64,000 bases of DNA, taken from the NCBI RefSeq assembly GCF_905147365.1, contig NC_056418.1:216001-280000 (forward strand), read 5' to 3'. Within the stretch, counting starts at the first letter, position 1, and every line of letters begins with the position of its first letter. Source of the DNA: Aricia agestis (Eukaryota; Arthropoda; Insecta; Lepidoptera; Lycaenidae). The notes under the pieces were generated by a model. That model made no database searches. It had not been told where the DNA came from and saw only the letters and a list, made by a program, of their open reading frames with translations. Of this stretch, positions 23,201 to 35,302 are shown piece by piece. A program made the position numbers and the translations under genes.

Positions 23201-25208
23201 AACTTTATACAGTAATTATTATTATCTACATCTGTACTTAGATACCCAGCAAATGAGCAGACTATTGTCAGAACCATAAGACGAGATAGGAAATTTTATA
23301 ATAGCACACAAAATGTCTATGCAGTTCATGCCATGTCACAGATTAGAAGACAAAATATGCTAGTAATGCGATTGTAGGCAGTTGTCACTCGCCAACAAGT
23401 TTAAGACTTTTTATGTATACCTATGGAAGTGCTTGGGAATACAAATATTGTTTAAGATGCTGGATGGTTAACATGACTCATTCTTTAAACTATATTGCAT
23501 CATTCAACTCCAGAGTTTTTAATAACTGTTATTATTTCATCATATTATTAAGACACAGACTAAGAGATATGGGATTACAGAAATTATCAAAATGCTGACT
23601 CATAAGTTATAATATATTGTTTGTCAATGTTGTGACTTGCAGATTACACAAGTTGGAGCAGGCAGCCGGTGTGAGGGATGAGGAGGCATTCCAAAGACTG
23701 CAAGCTGCTACGGGCGAGGTGAAAAACTATAAACAATTGTTTAAAATCATGCCTTTGCGACATTCATGCCTACTATGTAGTACATGCATAGTGTCATTTT
23801 CAGTCTTGCATTGTCTATAATTAATATGTGAAGTATTATAATAACACCCCATGCCGGTTTTGGTGACAGTGGCCGGTTTCATTGAAACCAGGCCTGTCAC
23901 GCAGGACTCAAGGTAATTTTATGTTTCCTAACTATGCACAGTAGACAAGAGCACTCTCTATTCCTTTTAATGACGCGATTGGTGGCAGGCGCAGGACCGA
24001 CTTTTTACATGCCCATCCAACACATGGATCATCTTACTCGTCAGTCTTATTTTCATATTAGGTTTGGAGCCAATAGGAGATTTTTAGTTATAATAAACTA
24101 ATTCAATGTCGTATGCAGGCAACCCTGTGCGCTGCGGCGGCGTCGCTGTCGTCGCAGGCGGCGCTGCTGCGGCCCGCGGAGCTGGTGGCGGCGGAGGCGC
24201 GCGTCGCGGCGCTGCTCGCCAACGTCGACGCGCTCAAGGCCGCCGTCAAGCCCGCCGAGCCCGACGTCGAGGCTAAGGTGATTGCTGTCTTAGCTTTACT
24301 TGCTGTTCATTTAACTGTTTTCTACTATCAGGAAAAGTTTATTCTAAGGGTAACAAAAATCCATAAAGTATGTCTTGATTTTAAACCCCTCCCCTGTTTT
24401 TTTTTTCTCAAAAATTGTCAAAATACTGTTTTCTTTTCCGCATGACTGAAGAAACAGATGCCTGTCACCTAATCGTATGGCGCTGGTCACTGAACACTGT
24501 CACGCTATTTTTGTTCAATGCCACAGTTAGAAGTTAGCAAAATCGAAAGACATCACAACGAAGCGGTTAAGATTAGCTTCGATTAATTAGCAGCTAACAT
24601 ACCTAAAGTTATTAAAAATTGTTGTATGTTTCAGGTGAATGAGCTACATAAGCTATTGAAACAAGTCGACGGCATCTCGCACGGCGAGATCTTAGAGAGG
24701 ATGGAAGCTCTCGAGGCGTTACATAATCAGGGTATGTTTCAATATCTAATGGATGTCGCACACTATTAACTCGCGTTTCACAGGAACTGTACTTTTAAAA
24801 AAAAAAAAACAATTCTGGCCATTGCTGGGATGTGGATAAGTGAAGAGGTAGCGGACTGATATTTAATTTTTCATTGTATTAAGTAGGAAGGAGTTTACAT
24901 TTATCACACATTATTGCTTTTAATAAAGAAGTCGCATATTATATGCGATTGGTGTCACCAAACGCATATATTTTATATGCCATACCAATTTAGTGGAGTA
25001 AAGATGCAAATTCTATTATTTTGCAGCGAGCAATTTTGGGCAGTCCCTCACCGAGCTGGAGACACTGCAGAGCACCATCGCCGGCGGCGTGCAGAATAAT
25101 AAGGAGCTGCTGCAGGGCATACAAGAGGTCTTCGCTCACAACATCGACAGCTTGCAGAAAGAAATTAAAAAGTTAGACGAGAGAATCGGCAAACTCGCCG
25201 CGGCATGA
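20214..25208 (+). CDS. DCTN2: Dynactin subunit 2 (p50 dynamitin), complete
   Basis: Nine exons join in frame: 20214-20249, 20327-20529, 21855-21990, 22221-22327, 23011-23127, 23643-23718, 24119-24277, 24635-24731, 25027-25208 (TGA 25206-25208), giving 370 residues against about 380-400 usual. All introns are GT/AG. Dynamitin forms the shoulder of dynactin, linking the p150 arm to the Arp1 filament for dynein transport. Seen: start MADPKYENLPGI and the acidic YDQPDVYETGDLPEAD stretch typical of the family N-terminus; SKKKQGEIVTTHLKLKPEVN in the middle; and several heptad coiled coils (about 100-155, 195-225, 330-368). The alanine-rich exon 24119-24277 is far more GC-rich than its surroundings. 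A poly(A) signal AATAAA is at 25600-25605. Intron 2 contains a hAT-like element. Confidence 0.95.
20772..21633. mobile_element. hAT-like element carrying an RNase H fragment
   Basis: 17-bp perfect terminal inverted repeats (TAGGGATTGCAATCCGG) are flanked by perfect 8-bp duplications ATAAGTAC (20764-20771, 21634-21641). Subterminal regions are packed with CCGGATCCGG-type motifs. No hAT transposase is present. Instead the core (about 20940-21395) encodes a piece of a retroelement RNase H. It lies wholly inside intron 2 of dynactin-2. Confidence 0.9.
20940..21395 (+). pseudogene. RNase H-domain fragment of a non-LTR retrotransposon
   Basis: One frame reads GILSDSKSAVQAL (the RNase H 'DS' active-site strand). 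After a stop or frame change, 21108-21395 reads VHAGLRGHERDDQLAKEA, the RNase H C-terminal H-G-E-D pattern, followed by KPDYDLCP, typical of LINE C-termini. It is broken by an in-frame stop just before 21108 and lacks the N-terminal Asp/Glu part. It lies inside the hAT-like element and is not a host gene. Confidence 0.75.
22680..22990. repeat. Fragments of dispersed repeats in dynactin-2 intron 4
   Basis: 'aaaaaatccttaattatatg' and the following segment match the arms of the inverted repeat at 53523-54020. 22817-22870 resembles, in reverse, the 5' part of the dispersed element at 26172 ('cttcatgcatgagtccaact'). Confidence 0.45.
23850..24080 (-). repeat. SINE fragment in dynactin-2 intron 6
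   Basis: 'gccggtttcattgaaaccag', 'ggcgcaggaccgactttttac' and 'acatggatcatcttact' match 46730-46930 in order. That is the tail-side part of the tRNA-headed SINE at 46690-47060, so the orientation is minus. Confidence 0.65.
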
Positions 25209-25831
25209 TAGCACCGCCGACAGGAGACCTGGGTTGCTAAATTTAGAGTATACTTTTTCTAAATAGAGAAAAATATAAAAACGCTTATAAATTGTTATTT
25301 ATGAAATATTTTAATCGTTTGTTCTATGGATCAATTGTTTAATATTGATTACATAAACAATGTAACCACTCTTAATTTTTGTAGCATTTTTCAAATAGCT
25401 GAATGCAATACATATTATTATGTTTGTAAAATCTGAAGTAATTTTCACTATTGCATATTTACCAGATTTTAAATAACCCAATACAGTTATGCAGAAAATG
25501 CTTGGGACTGTAATCTCTCACTGTGTTGCTTAATTTTCTTCTTAATTGTATTTTTTATCTTTTAAGTATTATCGATAGATTGAAATAATTTATTTACTAA
25601 ATAAATTAGTTCATTATCTCATCTATTTGTTATTTAATCCTTCGATCGTGGATTCATGGAAATCTATTGTTATTCTATTGTGTCTCGCTCACCAGTCACC
25701 GGTGAGCTTATGGGGCTTGATGGGTTAATATTAGAATTTAGAAAGGTGCGTGTTATATTATGATGATCGGTACAGTAGTTGCCCAGGTCACATTGGCTAA
25801 CATTTTATTTAAAACACTAGAGGTACTCTTA

Positions 25832-26120
25832 GGGTCAATTTATACTAGCACAGAGTCGAAGCGCATCGAAGCGAATTATTAAATCTGAACATAACAAATT
25901 CAACCTTAATTAACTCCAAAGCCTTAACGCACATATTTGATATTACTTCTGAGAATTTAACCACCGCTTTTTGGTGCGCACGCATTATCGCGCATCCAAG
26001 CGCACACAAATGAATCTACGCGTCATCACTATAGACACTCTGGCGAATCCGCGCGCATTCGTTCGACTTGTTGCGAAATTAGACGCTTCGACGCGCTTCG
26101 ACTCTGCGCTAAATTGACCC
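25832..26120. mobile_element. Hairpin MITE with TTA target duplication
   Basis: The left end GGGTCAATTTATACTAGCAC and right end complement GGGTCAATTTAGCGCAGAG, continuing into GTCGAAGCGC, form terminal inverted repeats. TTA lies outside both ends (25829-25831, 26121-26123), as for PIF/Harbinger-type MITEs. It lies between dynactin-2 and RpL27. Confidence 0.8.
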
Positions 26121-26171
26121 TTAGACTTAGATACAGTAAAAGCTAGACTTCGCCGACTGCAGAGCTGTAGT

Positions 26172-27127
26172 TAAAAAAAAAACGGCCAAGTGCGAGTTGG
26201 GCTCGCCCATGAAGGGTTCCGCAGCAGCAATAAGATTTATTTCTATGAAATTAAAAGGTTTTCGACTTATTTTTATATTTCAGTTGATTTAATGAAAGTT
26301 AAATTAAGGTTTACCATTTAAAAAAAAAACTACTTGCTAGATCTCGTTCAAACCAATTTTTTTTTTTTTTATTTATAGAAGGGGGCAAACGAGCAAACGG
26401 GTCACCTGATGGAAAGCAACTTCCGTCGCCCATGGACACTCGCAGCATCAGAAGAGCTGCAGGTGCGTTGCCGGCCTTTTAAGAGGGAATAGGGTAATAG
26501 GGGAGGGTAGGGATGGGAAGGGAATAGGGGAGGATAGGGAAGGGAATTGGGCCTCCGGTAAACTCACTCACTCGGCGAAACACAGCGCAAGCGCTGTTTC
26601 ACGCCGGTTTTCTGTGAGAACGTGGTATTTCTCCGGTCGAGCCGGCCCATTCGTGCCGAAGCATGGCTCTCCCACGTAAAATTTTCGTTGGTAGTTTTTA
26701 TAGTAATGTACATCATATATTTTTTTTAGAGTTATCATGCCCCTACTTTAGAAGTTAGAGGGGGGGACACACATTTTACCACTTTGGAAGAGAAGGATTT
26801 TCGCAAACTATTCAGGTTAGAAAAAAATATTCGAAACCTCAATATGATTTTTGAAGACCTATTATCCATAGATACCCACACGCATAGGTTAGACGAAAAA
26901 TATTTTTTTTTGTTACAGTTGTACCTATGTGAACCCCTAAAATTTTTGATAATTTTTCCATTTTTGTATCAAAATCTTAATGCGGTTCACAGACTACATC
27001 TACTTACCAAGTTTCAATAGTATAGCTCTTATAGTTTTGGAGAATAGTGGCTGTGACATTCGGACGGACAGACAGACATGACGAATCTATAAGCTTTTTT
27101 CCATTTGGCTACGGAACCCTAAAAAGC
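26172..27127 (+). mobile_element. Dispersed element split by a SINE
   Basis: It starts 'aaacggccaagtgcgagttg' and ends 'atttggctacggaaccctaa', the two halves of a widespread lepidopteran repeat. The SINE at 26357-26680 has inserted in the middle. No recognisable protein remains. The open frame near 26784-27020 has no family features. Confidence 0.6.
26357..26680 (-). repeat. LINE-tailed SINE, copy on minus strand
   Basis: The poly(A) tail appears as T's at 26357-26370. The body is the reverse complement of 44541-44865: a 3' 'gtcacctgatgg'-type tail, a GGGAATAGGG minisatellite (26488-26550), and a 5' 'cggcacgaatgggccggctc' region ending at 'ctcccacgta'. Confidence 0.85.
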
Positions 27128-27229
27128 TGGGTTTTAGTATTGCCAGAGACTTAGTATATCTGGTCGCTGGTATTGCATAAAAAATTACATGAGAATTAAT
27201 TTCAGAGCTGATGAAAATTAGCCTATTAT

Positions 27230-27399
27230 GGGCCAACGCTAAAACTCGCTCGGGCGCACGCTCGCGTATGTATAAATGAAAAATAGTATGGGCAGCGCAG
27301 GCGCGTGCGACGGAGCGCGGACGCGGGCGAGGACGCTGCCCATACTATTTTTCATTTATACACACGCGAGCGTGCGCCCGCGCGAGATAGCATTGGCCC
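27230..27399. mobile_element. Hairpin MITE with long GC-rich arms
   Basis: GGGCCAACGCT at the left pairs with AGCATTGGCCC at the right, and the arms pair for about 65 bases ('gcgcacgctcgcgt', 'aaatgaaaaatagtatgggc'). It lies just past the RpL27 stop on that gene's 3' side. TTA is present on the right and an imperfect TAT on the left. Confidence 0.8.
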
Positions 27400-27494
27400 T
27401 TAAACTTACTTTAAACTAATAAAATTAATAAAAAATCTAAATGGTAAGAAAAGAAAAGATTTTGTGGGCTTTTGTTTATATTTTAAAATACGTC

Positions 27495-28894
27495 TTAGAA
27501 CCTAAGCTTCTGGAAGAACCACTTGTTCTTGCCGCTCTTGTATCTCTCCTCGAATCGCACTCTCGTGTTGAAACGGAGCTTCTTGCGTTTCGCGGGGTCT
27601 TTGAGGTCCTTTGCACTGAACTTCTCGAAGCTGAAGTCAACTGAGTAACGGGTTGGCATGAGGTGGTTGTAGTTTACAACCTGAAATAAGAAAAAATGTC
27701 TGATGAAAAGAGAATAATAATGTAGCTTGTTTCTAAATTTAAGCTTTTTAGTGATTTACTTTTACACATAAAAATGACCTGTATTCTTAGTGACAATCTG
27801 AGGTTTTGGAGGCATATACAAAATGTTAATAACATAAACCAGTAGTAACAATTAAAATTGGAATAAGAGAAAAGACTAAAATAACAAGCACAGGTGCAAG
27901 CGAGAAATATGAGTCATGACGTAAAATTGTTATGATGTGAATTATGAATGAATGTAGCGGCATAATACTCTTGCTGGCGCATAATACATTTTATTTGGTA
28001 GGATTTTTTGTAATACAACTTTATTAGGAATGCCTTTAGCGGTATTAAATATGATAGGCGCGTAATACATTTTTATTATGCTGGTTTTTTAGTTTGACAT
28101 ATGGCGCCTAACTGCGAAACAACTTGTAGTTTGCAGTTTTGTTTTGTCGAATTTTATTTGTTTTAGTGTTAGAAGTGTGTCATGAATTAAATTAATTTAT
28201 ATTGTGATTTGTGTGGCATATGTTATTGTGTAGTTCAGACTTCAGAAATGGCATTAATTCAGATAAGAGTTAACTCTTTATTTTGACTTTTTAAAGGCAC
28301 CATTATCAAACTTGAAACTAGAACATAATACATGGACATCAGTGCTGAGCATTTAGGTAAGTAGATTTTATACTCCGGCTTCCCTTCCGAAAATATTCAC
28401 CCTCCGCCACTGATACCTAGATAACTTTCACAGGTACCAATCAATGTTTATGTTTTGTTTTGACAAGCTTGCTCTAATAGCTTTATTTTTTGTTGCTTAG
28501 TTATTAAGTACAGCTTAATAACTAAGCAACATAATTTAATATACACCCTTATCTGGAATTTAAACTAGGGCTTTACTTAAATTGGTTCCAAACTAAGACT
28601 CGTTGATCAGTCTCTGACTAGGTTAAGTACCTACTGTTTACATGGCAGACTGAACATGAATTATAAGTAACATACCTTGACGAATGGCTTGACTTTGGAG
28701 CGCTTGTGGATTTTGTTTTTGCCCATCCTCTTGTGGACTTTGCGTGGATACCGATCGATGCCGGCAACGAAAGCGTGTCCGTAGGGCTTGTCCGAGGTGC
28801 CCTCGTCGTAATTCTTGACGACGATAGCCTTGCGGCCCGCGTACCGGCCGCTGAGGACCAGTACGACCTTTCCCGGTTTCATAATCTTACCCAT
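27495..28894 (-). CDS. RpL27: 60S ribosomal protein L27 (eL27)
   Basis: Two coding exons: 28894-28676 (ATG 28894-28892) and 27680-27495 (stop 27497-27495), giving 134 residues, the family's usual length. Seen: MGKIMKPGKVVLVLSGRYAG, a KOW-type start; YGHAFVAGIDRYP; HLMPTRYSVDF; and the C-terminal NKWFFQKLRF. It is a structural protein of the large ribosomal subunit. An acceptor (AG at 28907-28906) sits 11 bases before the ATG, so the 5' UTR is spliced. A likely first exon is 29275-29236, which has a pyrimidine-rich TOP-like start and a GTGAGT donor. The intron 27681-28675 carries a perfect hairpin (28492-28530). Starting at the upstream Met in the continuous frame is unlikely because the splice acceptor interrupts it. 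Confidence 0.96.
28492..28530. repeat. Perfect 17-bp hairpin in RpL27 intron
   Basis: GTTGCTTAGTTATTAAG, then TACAG, then its exact reverse complement. The intron would be transcribed with RpL27. No snoRNA C/D or H/ACA boxes were recognised around it. Confidence 0.8.
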
Positions 28895-29235
28895 CTTGGG
28901 CGAACCTGCAACAAAACTAACCTTCAAACAATGTGACAGATTTCGTTGTTTACCTACTGGGATTGCCTTGATATGCTCGTGCTGCTTCTAGATATAGTAG
29001 TACTATCACACGACTTCCTTTAAATGTATATTTCCATCGACAAACTGTAAATAGTCGCACTCAAAAAGAATAACACTAAAACACCTTACGAGTTTCACAA
29101 GTAAGTTGGGATAAAAATCTTATCGATATATCACAGTAATTAGCACAGGCGTTCGATAAATATATAATTTAGGTCAAAACATCGGAAGTTTTCACAGATT
29201 AATTTGGATGTTTTTCGAAAATTTTCGAAACTCAC

Positions 29236-29275
29236 ACTCTTCGCAGTCGACAAGGAAAAAAAGACCACAAAGAGG
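29236..29275 (-). other. RpL27: Probable RpL27 non-coding first exon with TOP-like tract
   Basis: On the minus strand a pyrimidine-rich run (ggtctttttttccttgtc) is followed by a consensus donor, agt|GTGAGT, at 29235. It would splice to the acceptor at 28906. Ribosomal protein genes usually start at such a tract. The start site is inferred. Confidence 0.5.
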
Positions 29276-29540
29276 TTGTCAATGTCATACGTCAAATATG
29301 AAAAACGTCACATTTATACTCTATGGTTCACGCATAGACAAACTGAAATTGACAGTACAACCTTTTTATATCTGTTTTTATTGGCTACCTAATAATAGCA
29401 GTTCTGCCAAATTATTATGTTTGAAAAAAGCATCAGTCCGTTCGGGTTACGCAAACCCTTCTTTGACCCTTTATCAATGCTATATCACAATTCACAATCA
29501 TAATAATATGGCAAATTGTAAATTTTACACCGAGTTACTA

Positions 29541-31071
29541 CACACACTGGCAAAATTAGCGGAACATAGGTAAAAAGGGCCAAAACTTGAACTAAAGTGG
29601 GTCGGGCTGTCTGAAAGCCTTTTTTATAGCTTCTAAGCTCATTCAAGAAATAAAATATTGAACAAAACTGGCAAGTTAACAGGTTTTTATAGCAATTATG
29701 CCCTAATAAGTGTTTTTCGATTATTGACGTTGTAAGTGTTCCTGATAAGAATGGCGTTTTAGCGGGGTGAAAGGTATGCTCAGCTCATTTGATTGTTTGG
29801 TTTTTGGAAGAACACATTGCTTAGATACAAAATTAATGATTTCCCAGCATCTGCGACTGCTAGAGCTGTAACCACGATAGAGAAAGGTCACACCTACCGT
29901 TCGGTCAGTCAGGCCTTAGGTGTCTCGGCTTCCGTGGTTCATCGTAACTTTCAACGCTTCAGAGAGACTGGATCTTACGTTCGGAGACGAGAACAAGGCA
30001 GATACCGGGTGACAATGGTTCAGGATGACCATTTTGTAAGGAAACAAAACTTAAGAAATCGACCTCAAACTGCTATGCAGACACGAAACCTGTCGGAACA
30101 GGTCCAAGATGAACGTGTAAGTGATTGTACAGTAAGAAGAAGACTCAAAGAAGTTAAATTAAACTCAAAAATGCCAGCAAAGGCACCAAAACCTGAGACA
30201 GGACACCGAAGAGCCAGGCTAAGATTTGCGCGTGAACATCAAAATTACACAAGTGAATGAAATCTTGTGCTGTACAGTGATGGGAGCAAATTCTGTGTAC
30301 ATTGTATTGATAAAGAATGTGGATAAATCATAAGGAAAGCTACAGGCCATCAAACTTACCGGAAACAGTGGCCTATGATGCAGGCTTCGTAATGGTTTGG
30401 AGTTGCATATGATTTGGAGCCCGCATGGAGCTGATGATTATAGATGATGGTACTTTGACAGTACAGTGCTATAGCACCGACATCCTGGAACTGCATGGTG
30501 TGCCTTTTACACAGTTTTAGGTAGTAATTTCAATTTTATGTGCGTCCATAGAGTAAGAAAATCGGGCATTATTACCTAAACGATGCTGGCGTAGCCCAGG
30601 TGGAGAGGCCAGCGTGGTCTACGGATGTGGATCCGATTGAAGACGTGTGGCACATCAATGGGTGAACGGTACGAGTTGAAACTCCAGCTCCAAAATGTGT
30701 CCAGGAGCTCGAGTTGGCGCTAGTGGAGGAGTAGGAGAATATCCCACAGGAAATGATTGACAATTAAAATGCAAGCATGGAATGGCGTATCCAGGCCCTC
30801 CATAGAAGGCATTACACGCTTTTAACATGGCATTTCTTTAATAAAATGGAGAATTTATCTTAAAAACTTACTACTGAAATTTCAAAGATTTTCTTAATTT
30901 TTTTATTTTTGCTGATTTTTTTATATTTTTCACGTTTTTATGCCCTAAATTTATATAAAATTTATTTTTTAATAATCAATTAGTAAATAAATAAATAAAT
31001 ATATAAAAATCAGTAAACAATTAAAAAAAATTGAAAATTTTGTTATGTTCCTCTAATTTTGCCGGTGTGTT
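29541..31071 (+). mobile_element. Tc1-like DNA transposon, decayed
   Basis: Inverted ends ACACACTGGCAAAATTAGCG and the complement of the right end, ACACACCGGCAAAATTAGAG, agree at 25 of 27 positions when extended. TA lies outside both ends. The length of 1531 fits a full-size Tc1. It contains a broken transposase on the plus strand. It lies about 265 bases upstream of the likely RpL27 start, in the opposite orientation. Confidence 0.88.
29793..30815 (+). pseudogene. Tc1-family transposase, inactivated
   Basis: 29793-30260 reads an N-terminal paired-like helix-turn-helix domain (SVSQALGVSASVVHRNFQRF) and a second DNA-binding part with TVRRRLKE, ending RARLRFAREH, then a stop. After it, fragments of the catalytic domain appear in several frames: LVLYSDGSKFCVH (family: FSDESKF), then VDPIEDVWH near 30630 (family: SPDLNPIEHVW), then ENIPQEMIDN near 30738. 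Multiple stops and frameshifts mean no functional DDE enzyme. Confidence 0.85.
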
Positions 31072-33314
31072 TATTATAGTATTGTAGTAAAAACCCAAGT
31101 CTTCATAAGGGTAAAAAGAGAGCTCTATAATGAGTAATGACTAATGCAATTGTATTATTATATTTAAAGCACACAATATTTTCAGCAGTAATTTCTACAT
31201 GGTTCTCAAATTATACACACCAAGGACGAATAAAAATATTTTCAGAGTGGATAACTAATAACTATACTAGTCTGCTTGCCTCTGTTTAGCACATTGTAAA
31301 AGTGACTTGACAGGCAAAGATAGCGGACCTTGAACCATCCTTGAATAGATAAATACTAGACATAATGTATACTTAAACTTATACACTTACTGGTGAATAA
31401 CTTTGAGCGTCAGCAAATCGTGCAACAGTACTGTAACATTTTTATGATTAATAAAAAATAAAACGCAAATACCTCGATTAATTGAGTTTAATATCAATAA
31501 AATAAGAAAATTATTTACACAAATTTTATCAAAATACAAAAATAAAACACTGTCACATACACATAGGTAATAACGATTGAAGTACACGTTAGTTAGATGT
31601 GAGTGTTGAGCCGCGTCCACACTGTGATAATATCGTATCTTTAAACTATTCGAAGATACTTAATTAGTAACTTTTCATATAAATGATAAATCTATTAAAT
31701 AGTTTGACAGTACTAAGCAACTAAATAGGTTTTCAGTTCTTGGTCATTTATACTGTTTTTTCTTACAATAAAAACCCCAGTGTAAACACGCCATAACCGT
31801 ATCAAATACACTTTTGAGCTAGAAATATTTCCAAATGCTAACTAAAAACTACAACTTTAACACTTACTGAGAAACCTATCTTATAATAATGGTGGACGAC
31901 AAATCAAAGTCAAATATTATGTACTTACTATATTAATTAAAAAATCTGAATTTTAAGCCGACAATGAAAAATTCGGATTACGCACTACGAGGGTCGAATT
32001 AAAATTTTTAATTTACCACCCAGATATCTAAAACATTTCGTCTTTTTTTTTTAAATTTTATTATTTAAATAAAAATTTCTTGGTATAGCAAAGCGCTTAC
32101 AGAATTGTTCATTCAAGTCAATTATTAAAATTCAATAAAACATCGATACCAATTAAATTCTTACGAGTGTTTCGTAAACAACAACAACACAGCAGCGGTG
32201 CAAATTATAATAACTCGTCAAACGGACACCTAGCTCCTATGCGATTCATGTAAAATATAATATTATATACTTAGTATATTGCACAGTTCAACATAATATT
32301 ACCCCAGTCGGCCTTAGCTTTCGTCTAAATGAGACTAGTTTGAAGTTTCACGAGTTTAATACGGAGCAAGAATCGACCCGACTCTATTCAAACGAGCTCA
32401 GAGGTTCCTCTCGTACTTGTTGTTATATATTTTTATATTAAAATAAATAAAAACTATAATACAATATGGTAATTACCTCGGTAGGTAAGCTTAATATAAT
32501 TTTCGGGAGTCAGCTCTTATACTATATTCTGAGAGCACACACGCAGCAAAGTGTAAATACAATTAAGTACCTACGCTCATAATATACGAATAAATTATTA
32601 TAATATTTTGTAGTACTATAGTCTCGGTTCGCGGAATGTCACAGAAAAAATAAAAGTACAAACATTGTACACTCTGATTTTTAATATCAGCCAGTGACCC
32701 GTACATTTGTTTTTCGATTGGAAGCGCATTGCATATCTTCTTTTTTCTTCTCTTACTAGTCAGTAGAGACGGAAATACGTTTCGGTTCTCAGACTGTGAT
32801 TATAAATCAGAGTTTAAAGGTGTTGCAAAGGCTAGATGCGCACTAAACTACCATCCCTTATTAATAAATAAATATTCCACGCTCACTGTATTCCATGTGG
32901 CTCAGTCTCATATCTGTCGAGTCGAGAGTCGAGACTCATCCGACGTGTCAGACAGACAACTTTGCGGATTAACGTGAGCCTGGAGCGTGGCCTGGAGTGA
33001 CGTTCTGCCAATAAGTGGGCTAAAGCATTAACTTTAGGCTTGCTTTTTTTTTTTGCTAAATTAAATATTTTTTGCGTTTTTGTGAATTATATTTGAGTAG
33101 TGTGTTTATGTTGAGTTTGGAAATGAGTCGCGGCCGAGTCTCGGACGAGGCTGTTTGGCTGCACACGTTTCTGAAATCTTTACTTATATTTTGTTTGTTC
33201 GCATCGAATAGGCTTCAAAACTACTTGATCTATTTTGATATGTTCGGCACAGATAGACCAGTGGAACCTCCCTTTTTAGAAGTAGGTTAAAATAAATATT
33301 ATTTTAAAAAGATA
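31072..33314. other. AT-rich intergenic region, no gene seen
   Basis: No convincing exon, RNA gene or intact repeat was recognised. Short open frames here have no family features or splice-phase partners. It could contain promoter or untranslated sequence of genes on either side. Confidence 0.4.
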
Positions 33315-33581
33315 AAACCGACTTCAAATTGTACGTAATTAAGAATTAAAACTCCCTATCTCAAAAACTACTGAACCGATTTTGATGAAATTTTCAGTAT
33401 TCCCTAAGTTGAACAATACCTAGTACAACAAAAAAGAATCACTCGAATCGGACTTGTAGTTCCGGAGATACACACACACAAACATAAAAACATACATACA
33501 TACACTTTTGGGATTTGGCATATTTGTTCAGAAGCTGCTAAAGATCGTCAAATTGATAACCTCCTTTTTTGAAGTCGGTTA
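33315..33581. mobile_element. AACCGACTTC MITE, uninterrupted copy
   Basis: The AACCGACTTCAAA left end and GAAGTCGGTT right end are intact. At 33423-33426 it carries a single GTAC where the copy at 2251-2772 carries a nested MITE flanked by GTAC on both sides, so it records the empty site. Confidence 0.8.
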
Positions 33582-33599
33582 AAAATAACTAGGACTTCA

Positions 33600-35302
33600 C
33601 ACGTACAGTGTCACACTGGAAGCGTCCCTACTCCCTAAGGATTATGTTTGAGAAGTCATATAATATATAAAAAACACACTTTTTATTATTACAGGGTTCC
33701 ATTTAAAGTAAAATGTATGTAGCCCGGAGGATTGTATTTAACGCGATCTGTAAAACCAAAAGCTGATATTTTGTGTGCATTTTACTGCCCTGGTATTGAC
33801 GTAAGTCGCAGCTACGTCTTTGACTCGGCCGCAATTGAAAAAAAAACTGAATCCATACTGACACCGCAGGTTAAACGAAAGAGTTATATATACATAAGTC
33901 ATAAGGGTTAACATCTATAACAATCTTACGAGTAAATTACAATACACTGCATATATTTACAAGCCTCCGACGTATTGTAAACGTTTTCTGTACACTTTAT
34001 AGGTAAATAAGACAAATATTAAATTTTACACGTCTATATGGGGTGATAAAAATTTTGTAGCGCTTTTTTAACATTAATCGTTGTTTTTTTTGGTCACCGA
34101 TATAATATGTACTAAATTTTACAAATACTTACGTCGATATACAATTCCACAGTTTTCTCGTCTGCCCGGCCGCTCCGGAGCACGGACGTGATATGCGACT
34201 GTTACGTTTGCCAATTTCATACATCTACAATTCTACAACAGTAATATTACAACAAACGTCTCACAATCGACGCCGGCTAAGCACAATCGAGAGAGAACAA
34301 TCTACCAAAAAATGCTACAAATTTTTCATCTACCCACAAAAATAATGTGAAGTATACACTTAGGGAATTTTCTCTGTACGACACATACAGATCTACATAT
34401 TTACAACAGATGTACATTATATTTATAGAAACACGTCCGACACGGTCATATTACTATTATATTATAATAATATTACATTTATGGTCTCGGTAAATTAAAC
34501 TACAAAATCTGTTAATATAAATTTTCTTAATGTGCAACTATTTTGAACCGGTCACAAATATCTGCTAATTTTTTTACACAAAATTAAACAGAAATAATAA
34601 GATACTCGAGAGTACCTGGATCGCTCTATTATAAATATTTGATAGTAATATTATCGGACCAAAGCCAGTAAACCATAAACCATATTTTTTAGCAATTAAG
34701 TCTCCTATAGATATTTATAAATAAAGTATAAACTATAATGACAACAAATGAACGAGTTTAAGCTTCAGTGCTTCATATTCAGCTACATCACTCTCGATGG
34801 AATCGTGCGAGCTGAATTTTTTTATTATGATAAAATATGCGTAAATGCTTTTTAAAAACATACAAATCATGTTTGTATTTCGTCAGTCGTTTTCTTGTCA
34901 ATCATCACTATCTATTTCGAATCAACGACCGCTATCGTCTCGTCTACACAAAGCGACCTTTCAAATAACGTTCCATTAAATTCTACGTAAAATCGCGTCC
35001 CTCGTGATACTTCCAAATAAAATTTTACATCTAAAGTCACACCCGCGGGCCCTAATACTCGGCATCGTCGAAGATCTCTCGAGGACATTCGAATCGTCGA
35101 ACGGAAAACGATCAGAAACCGAAACGGGATTTACTCCCCCCGTCCTACCGGCGGGGGACGTTTGGCACGAACGGCCGGCCCGAGACTGCGACTCGGCCGC
35201 GGCCGACACTAGCTCCTACATCACAACACTGGGTACTGGGTAGTATTTACACCGCGGGCTGTCCCTCGCGGCGCCGCGCCTCTTGTGCGTTATCCGGGGG
35301 CC
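33600..35302 (-). other. Probable 3' UTR and flank of the palmitoyltransferase gene
   Basis: The sequence after the minus-strand stop (35305-35303) is non-coding. It is GC-richer near 35040-35200 and becomes AT-rich further out. No unambiguous AATAAA on the minus strand was assigned, so the transcript end is open. Confidence 0.35.

Noticed and set aside
29204..29573. Two overlapping plus-strand frames of 62 and 121 residues
   Set aside because: They cover the RpL27 promoter and first exon in antisense and run into the Tc1 left end; there is no similarity to a protein family.
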